64,000 bases of DNA. Origin: Rhizobiales bacterium TMED168. GTDB lineage: Bacteria > Pseudomonadota > Alphaproteobacteria > MED-G09. A program made the position numbers and the translations under genes. The DNA lies in contig NHHR02000013.1 of the NCBI GenBank assembly GCA_002170885.2, positions 10,314-74,313 on the forward strand, given 5' to 3'. Of the stretch, positions 60,028 through 64,000 are shown piece after piece (the stretch's first letter is position 1; every line of letters begins with the position of its first letter). The notes beneath the pieces were generated by a model. The model did no database searches, had not been told where the DNA came from, and was given only the letters and a program-made list of their open reading frames with translations.

Positions 60028-60555
60028 ATGAAAATAAATTTTTTAATTTTATTTTTAACTTTTATTACTCTGACTTTTAATTTTTCAGCATTGGCAAATA
60101 TACAAGAATTTAATTGGGCATCTCTTAAATATAATAAAACTTATTTAAGAACTGGGCCTTCAAAAAATAATAAAGTTATCTGGGTTTATAAAAGAAAGGG
60201 GCTACCTTTAAAAATTCTAAGAACTAAGAACAATTGGAATGAAGTTCAATTACCCAAGAATCAAAAAGGGTGGATTAGTTCAAGCCAAATATCAAGTAAG
60301 AGAAACGTCATAATTGAAAATAGATTGAGCCCTTCTGATATGGCATTATTAAAAGAGAAAAGAATATTAGTTACAAATAAAAATTCTCAAACTATTGCCT
60401 ATTTAGAGGAGGGAGTTATTGCATCTTTAAAAAGTTGTAAAAAGGATTTTTGTGAAATTGAACTTAAGGTTAAAAAAGATAAGTACTTTCTGAAAAATTC
60501 ATACAAGCTAGCTGGATTCGTAAAGAAAGAATTTTTATGGGGAGTTAATCAGTAA
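60028..60555 (+). CDS. exported SH3-domain protein
   Basis: The 175-aa protein has a signal peptide ending near SALA (about 24), then bacterial SH3-like repeats: YLRTGPSKNNKVIWVYKRKG with NNWNEVQLPKNQKGWISS, and a second one with YLEEGVIASLKSC and CEIELK. Two nearby cysteines (KSCKKDFCEIE) may form a disulfide. Such proteins bind cell-wall or protein ligands. It is convergent with the DUF3501 gene, overlapping by 11 nt. Confidence 0.85.
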   Translation: MKINFLILFLTFITLTFNFSALANIQEFNWASLKYNKTYLRTGPSKNNKVIWVYKRKGLPLKILRTKNNWNEVQLPKNQKGWISSSQISSKRNVIIENRLSPSDMALLKEKRILVTNKNSQTIAYLEEGVIASLKSCKKDFCEIELKVKKDKYFLKNSYKLAGFVKKEFLWGVNQ

Positions 60556-61129
60556 AATCATTCTTTAAAGATTCAACGTTTTCATCATTAAGAATTGTTA
60601 TGTGACTATAATTTTTATGCTCAATACCTAAATGGATTTTAACTTCCCCTGAACCAAATTTTTTAACTTGTCCTCTATTAAGATCAAAATGAATAAAATG
60701 GACAGAGGAAGTTTTACCTTTCGAATTTGTCCTGTCCACATCAGATTCGTACCTTGCTTTTATTTTTTCATCACCAATTCCAATAAAAATAAAATCTTCT
60801 ACGTTCCCAATAGATGATAAAAAATCATGACGAATTTTTTCATCATTAATTTCAAACATTAAAGTTGCAACTAAGTTAAAACCTTGTGGAACTAATGGAT
60901 TATAAGCAGTTAATTCATCTTCTAATTGACCCTCCGGAGCGCCTTCGACAAATAGCATCTCTTGAATTTGATAAAGCATTGTCTTATACGACTCGAAATA
61001 AAAAGTTGCATAGGGGCCAACGCTAATGCGTCTTTTCTTTTTATAACTTACAAGATCTTTTCTTCTGTCATTTCTTACTATCTTATATTCATCATTAGGT
61101 AGAATATCATCCTTATTAATTGCAATCAT
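60545..61129 (-). CDS. DUF3501 protein
   Basis: The 194-aa protein begins INKDDILPNDEYKIVRNDRR and has RISVGPYATFYFESYKTM and EGAPEGQLEDELTAYNPLVP, the conserved start of DUF3501. Function is unknown. Its ATG lies on the stop of the Fe-S oxidoreductase gene, so the two are translated together; this pair with rubrerythrin recurs in proteobacteria, which suggests a shared role in oxidative or iron stress. Confidence 0.85.
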   Translation of the reverse strand: MIAINKDDILPNDEYKIVRNDRRKDLVSYKKKRRISVGPYATFYFESYKTMLYQIQEMLFVEGAPEGQLEDELTAYNPLVPQGFNLVATLMFEINDEKIRHDFLSSIGNVEDFIFIGIGDEKIKARYESDVDRTNSKGKTSSVHFIHFDLNRGQVKKFGSGEVKIHLGIEHKNYSHITILNDENVESLKNDFTD

Positions 61130-62478
61130 TACTCACTCATTTCATCCTTTTTTAAAAAACCATAGGAAACAGCCATTAATTCAATAGGGTGGCCTGACCG
61201 GATACTTTTACTTTTTTTATCCTTAATAACATCTTCTTTTGTAATTTGAGATAAATGCTTAGATGCTAAAGGGCAGCTTGATATTACGTATGAAGGGTCC
61301 GCTTTTGCCACCATTCTTGCAGCGGGCTTTCCTACCTTCCTAGCAAGATCATGAGTTGGTGTTAAGACTCCAAAAGTTCCTCCATGCCCAGAACATCTTT
61401 CAACTATTGAAATATCTGCCTCAGGTATAAGTTTTAAAAGTTCGTTTGATTTTGCTCCCATATTTTGAGCTCTAGAATGGCAAGCTAAATGAAGTGATAT
61501 TCCTCCATCTACAGGTTTCATGCCATCCACTAAACCTTCTTTTTTTGAAATATCAACAAGATACTCATCTATGTCATATGTATTTTGTGATAATAATTTT
61601 ACAGATTCATTTTCTGGAAGAATTAGCGGCCATTCATACTTCATCATTAAAGCACAAGATGATGTTAAGGCAATAACATCAAATCCATCTTCAATGAAAC
61701 TAATGAAACTTTCAGAAATTTTTTCAGCTGAAACTGATACTCTCTCAATATTACCCTGTTCCAGCATTGGCATTCCACAGCATTCAGGGTAATGAAGTTT
61801 TATTTCTACTCCTTGAGCGGCTAAAACCGCTAGAGAGGCCTCTGCAATTTCAGGTCTGTTATAATTTGCAAAGCAAGAAGTATATATAACTGCTTTACGT
61901 TTATTAGCCTTACCTTCTTTATTTATTAAAGGTATTTCAAATTTTTTCTTATTGAATTTTGGCAAAATTACTTTAAAATCAATTCCAGCTATGTAATTTA
62001 ATATTTTTCTAAAGATTTTATTATTTATATTTGTAAAGAAATTTAAAATAAAACCAAACTTTTTTCCAATTATTCCATTTCTATCAGTTTGAGCTAATTG
62101 ATTTTGAATAAATGGAGGTTTTCCTATTTTTTCTGTTTCGACAGCTCTTGCCCTAAGCATTAAATGAGGAAAATCAATATTGAATTCATGCGGAGGTACA
62201 TAAGGACATTTAGTAAGAAAACACATATCACAAAGCGTACAAGATTCTGCTATTTTAGGAAAAGTATCGCTACTTACGGTATCCAATTCACCACTTTCAG
62301 ACTCATCAATTACATCAAAAAGTTGTGGGAAACTATCACATAGATTAAAGCATCTTCTACAACCATGACAAATATCAAAAACTCTTCTTAGTTCTTTGTC
62401 GAGTGATAGTTGATCCCAGAAATCCTCATCACGCCAAGGAATAGGGTGACGAATAGGAGCTTGAGTAGATCCTTCCAT
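61129..62478 (-). CDS. GlpC-like Fe-S oxidoreductase (heterodisulfide reductase D type)
   Basis: The 449-aa protein carries two N-terminal [4Fe-4S] motifs (CHGCRRCFNLCDSFP and CTLCDMCFLTKCPYVPP) and two CCG domains (YTSCFANYNRPEIAEA with YPECCGMPMLEQG, and LACHSRAQNMG with ERCSGHGG), as in GlpC and HdrD-like proteins. It likely moves electrons, here perhaps to or from the rubrerythrin encoded upstream. It lies 60 nt after rubrerythrin, past a hairpin terminator. Confidence 0.9.
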   Translation of the reverse strand: MEGSTQAPIRHPIPWRDEDFWDQLSLDKELRRVFDICHGCRRCFNLCDSFPQLFDVIDESESGELDTVSSDTFPKIAESCTLCDMCFLTKCPYVPPHEFNIDFPHLMLRARAVETEKIGKPPFIQNQLAQTDRNGIIGKKFGFILNFFTNINNKIFRKILNYIAGIDFKVILPKFNKKKFEIPLINKEGKANKRKAVIYTSCFANYNRPEIAEASLAVLAAQGVEIKLHYPECCGMPMLEQGNIERVSVSAEKISESFISFIEDGFDVIALTSSCALMMKYEWPLILPENESVKLLSQNTYDIDEYLVDISKKEGLVDGMKPVDGGISLHLACHSRAQNMGAKSNELLKLIPEADISIVERCSGHGGTFGVLTPTHDLARKVGKPAARMVAKADPSYVISSCPLASKHLSQITKEDVIKDKKSKSIRSGHPIELMAVSYGFLKKDEMSE

Positions 62479-62490
62479 TTGAAACCTTTC

Positions 62491-62520
62491 AAAAAAGGGC
62501 GATAAAAAATATTATCGCCC
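62491..62520 (-). terminator. strong terminator between rubrerythrin and Fe-S genes
   Basis: On the minus strand a perfect 9-bp stem GGGCGATAA/TTATCGCCC with a 6-nt loop is followed by six T. It lies 18 nt after the rubrerythrin stop and before the Fe-S oxidoreductase start, so most transcripts should stop after rubrerythrin, with readthrough giving lower downstream expression. Confidence 0.85.
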
Positions 62521-62538
62521 AATTTGTTGTTAAATTAA

Positions 62539-62958
62539 CTAAACCTCTAAGTTATCTAGAGTTTTTTGGAATTTACCTGCATGACTTTTTTCAGCTTTTG
62601 CAAGAGTCTCAAACCAATCTGCAATTTCATCAAAACCTTCATCACGTGCAGTTTTTGCCATACCAGGATACATATCGGTATATTCGTGGGTTTCCCCTTG
62701 TATTGCTGCTTTAAGATTTTGATCAGTAGAGCCTATTGGTTCTCCTGTAGCAGGATCACCAACTTCTTCAAGAAACTCTAAATGCCCATGAGCATGACCT
62801 GTTTCACCTTCGGCTGTTGATCTAAATACTGTTGCTACGTCATTGTAACCTTCAACATCAGCTTTTTGTGCAAAATACAAATATCTTCTATTTGCTTGAC
62901 TTTCACCGGCAAATGCCGCTTTAAGATTTTCTTCTGTTTTACTTCCAGATAAAGACAT
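62539..62958 (-). CDS. rubrerythrin (diiron peroxidase), no rubredoxin domain
   Basis: The 139-aa four-helix protein has the diiron ligand sets [43 protein letters not shown] and [11 protein letters not shown]. The C-terminal rubredoxin-like zinc-ribbon of classical rubrerythrins is absent, so its electron donor must be another protein, perhaps the Fe-S protein encoded downstream. Such proteins reduce peroxide. GGAGA precedes the ATG, and three Irr-type boxes lie upstream. Confidence 0.93.
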   Translation of the reverse strand: MSLSGSKTEENLKAAFAGESQANRRYLYFAQKADVEGYNDVATVFRSTAEGETGHAHGHLEFLEEVGDPATGEPIGSTDQNLKAAIQGETHEYTDMYPGMAKTARDEGFDEIADWFETLAKAEKSHAGKFQKTLDNLEV

Positions 62959-62986
62959 AATTTTTCTCCATATATTAAAATAAATT

Positions 62987-62992
62987 ATTATA
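62987..62992 (-). promoter_or_regulatory. -10 element TATAAT of the rubrerythrin promoter
   Basis: TATAAT on the minus strand lies 28 nt before the rubrerythrin ATG. The region where a -35 would fall overlaps the first Irr-type box, which suits repression or activation there. Confidence 0.4.
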
Positions 62993-62995
62993 TTT

Positions 62996-63012
62996 TTTAG
63001 ATTAATTCTAAA
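62996..63012. promoter_or_regulatory. Irr-box (iron control element)-like site A
   Basis: TTTAGATTAATTCTAAA matches the consensus TTTAGAAnnnTTCTAAA at 13 of 14 fixed positions. It overlaps the probable -35 region of rubrerythrin. Confidence 0.6.
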
Positions 63013-63027
63013 ACTAAGTCAAGTTAA

Positions 63028-63044
63028 TTTAGAATAATTCTAAA
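63028..63044. promoter_or_regulatory. Irr-box (iron control element)-like site B
   Basis: TTTAGAATAATTCTAAA matches TTTAGAAnnnTTCTAAA at all 14 fixed positions. It starts exactly 32 bp from site A. Confidence 0.75.
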
Positions 63045-63045
63045 C

Positions 63046-63060
63046 TAATAATAATAATAA
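63046..63060 (+). repeat. (TAA)5 tract between Irr-type sites B and C
   Basis: This is the same 15-mer as at 9448-9462 and 12230-12244. It fills the space between two Irr-type boxes. Confidence 0.65.
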
Positions 63061-63076
63061 TTAGAATTATTCTAAA
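63060..63076. promoter_or_regulatory. Irr-box (iron control element)-like site C
   Basis: ATTAGAATTATTCTAAA matches the consensus at 13 of 14 fixed positions and starts exactly 32 bp from site B. It overlaps the stop codon of the SDR gene (63072-63074). Confidence 0.65.
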
Positions 63077-63854
63077 ATATAGCGTATGCACCGTCGATTA
63101 TAAAAGAGTCACCTGAGTGATATGCAGAGGAATCAGATGCAAGATAAACTGCTACACCAGAAAAATCTTCTGGTTTACCCCATCTTCTCATTGGAACCCT
63201 AGAAATCACTTTATCAGTAAATTTTTGACTATTTTGATTAGGTTCAGTCATATCAGTCGCTATCCAGCCTGGAACTATAGTGTTTGCTCGAATACCGTAT
63301 TTTGCATGCTCGACAGCTATGCCTTTGATCATCGCTCTGACCCCACCCTTAGAAGCTGAATACGGTTGTGTTTTTGCTGCACCTTCAATTCCCGCAAGAC
63401 TGGCAACCCCAACAACAGAGCCTCCTGGATCACCATTTTTTGCTCGATCAACCATATGTTTACATACTTCCCTAAGTGTGAAAAAAACTCCATCAAGATT
63501 TACTGCAAGTATTTTTTTGTATACCTCAGTATCCATATTCTCAAATGATCCACCAAAAATATTAATACCCGCGTTAGCAAAAACTGTATCAATTCTTCCA
63601 AAATCATTCACAATTTTATTAACTGTTTTTTTTACATCATTTTCACTAGAAACATCAATTGCATAGGTTTCTATTTTTACATTAAATTGTTTTAACTCTT
63701 CTTTTGCTTTAAGATTTTTTTTTGAATTTCTTCCAATAATTGCAATATTAGAGCCACTGGAAGCTAAACCTTTGGCCATACCAAGGCCTATACCTCCGTT
63801 ACCACCAGTAATTAATGAAACTTTTTTCTTAAGATTAAAAATATTATTATTCAT
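63072..63854 (-). CDS. short-chain dehydrogenase/reductase (SDR)
   Basis: The 260-aa classical SDR has the cofactor motif LITGGNGGIGLGMA, FANAGINIF, the catalytic Ser in GVASLAGIEGA, and YSASKGGVRAMIKG with the Tyr-x3-Lys pair, then VPGWIATDMTEP. The closing DGAYAIF is at the family end. The nearest groups are gluconate/glucose or 3-oxoacyl-type SDRs, but the substrate is unknown. It lies upstream of rubrerythrin on the same strand, 113 nt away. Confidence 0.92.
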   Translation of the reverse strand: MNNNIFNLKKKVSLITGGNGGIGLGMAKGLASSGSNIAIIGRNSKKNLKAKEELKQFNVKIETYAIDVSSENDVKKTVNKIVNDFGRIDTVFANAGINIFGGSFENMDTEVYKKILAVNLDGVFFTLREVCKHMVDRAKNGDPGGSVVGVASLAGIEGAAKTQPYSASKGGVRAMIKGIAVEHAKYGIRANTIVPGWIATDMTEPNQNSQKFTDKVISRVPMRRWGKPEDFSGVAVYLASDSSAYHSGDSFIIDGAYAIF

Positions 63855-63928
63855 TGTTTATTCCCTCCGAAAAATGACAAATAAACTAAGATCCATGATT
63901 AGTATTTGTTATGCAAAAGTTAAAAAAT

Positions 63929-64000
63929 TTAAACTTTTACTACAAGATCAATTTTTTTTATTTGATTTTTAGCAAACTTTTTTGGAATTTTAATAGTAAT
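63929..64000 (-). CDS. C-terminal end of a gene entering from the right edge, unknown
   Basis: The last 23 codons before a TAA read ITIKIPKKFAKNQIKK followed by IDLVVKV, in an open frame to the window end. Composition is protein-like and the gene would lie 74 nt upstream of the SDR gene. The family cannot be told from so few residues. Confidence 0.45.
   Translation of the reverse strand: MTIKIPKKFAKNQIKKIDLVVKV

Noticed and set aside
63772..63972. 66-codon plus-strand frame at the right edge
   Set aside because: It overlaps the start of the SDR gene and the tail of the next minus-strand gene, has no ribosome site and reads as antisense.

Overview
The window is AT-rich, tightly packed chromosomal DNA from an alphaproteobacterium, probably a streamlined marine lineage that I cannot name. 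The alphaproteobacterial signature is gene order and regulators: RegB/RegA (ActS/ActR), ChvI/ChvG next to pckA, the series tsaE...trxA/folC-accD-trpA-trpB-trpF-pyrF-ihfB-rpsA-cmk-aroA/FYDLN protein-tRNA-Ala, mutM-ech-rpsT-dnaA beside ubiE-ubiB-coaBC-dut, and Irr-type iron boxes. No IS element, phage gene, CRISPR array or rRNA was seen.

Layout. 1-9.3 kb: a TonB-dependent receptor cut by the left edge, cysK, a 42-aa membrane microprotein, a DinB/MDMPI-fold protein, a CinA-like protein, the redox two-component pair RegB/RegA with a HAD hydrolase, a DUF3108 protein and an isopenicillin-N-synthase-like oxygenase. 9.4-15.4 kb: two large TonB-dependent receptors with strong purine-rich ribosome sites, separated by a 384-bp gap that holds a terminator, a second leader-like segment and a long-loop hairpin. 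15.4-28.9 kb: an ABC ATPase without a partner, polA, pckA, chvI-chvG, a lone mannose-type EIIA, ahcY, a ferredoxin/ferredoxin-reductase pair, tsaE, an exonuclease I-like gene and trxA. 28.9-39.3 kb: folC, accD, trpA, trpB, trpF, pyrF, ihfB, rpsA, cmk and aroA on the minus strand, then the FYDLN-type acidic protein and tRNA-Ala(GGC). 39.3-46.6 kb: a cytochrome c oxidase operon (subunits II, I, two III-type, IV) with a Sel1 protein at its end, then heme O synthase (ctaB), an ankyrin protein and Sco. 46.6-60.6 kb: gyrB, recF, dnaN, dnaA, rpsT, ech and mutM on minus, divergent from ubiE, ubiB, coaBC, dut, a MoeB/ThiF-type protein and an SH3 protein. 60.5-64 kb: DUF3501 protein, Fe-S oxidoreductase, rubrerythrin, an SDR dehydrogenase and the last codons of one more gene.

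Most of this is core metabolism and replication: tryptophan and pyrimidine synthesis, fatty-acid and folate entry enzymes, respiration and its redox regulator, quinone synthesis and DNA replication. The least ordinary points are three 17-bp palindromes that match the Irr iron-control element, spaced exactly 32 bp apart upstream of the rubrerythrin cassette; an ExoI-like gene in the slot where relatives usually carry amgK-murU-addB-addA; loss of HPr and HPr kinase from beside ChvG/EIIA; and the leader-plus-hairpin segment between the two receptor genes.
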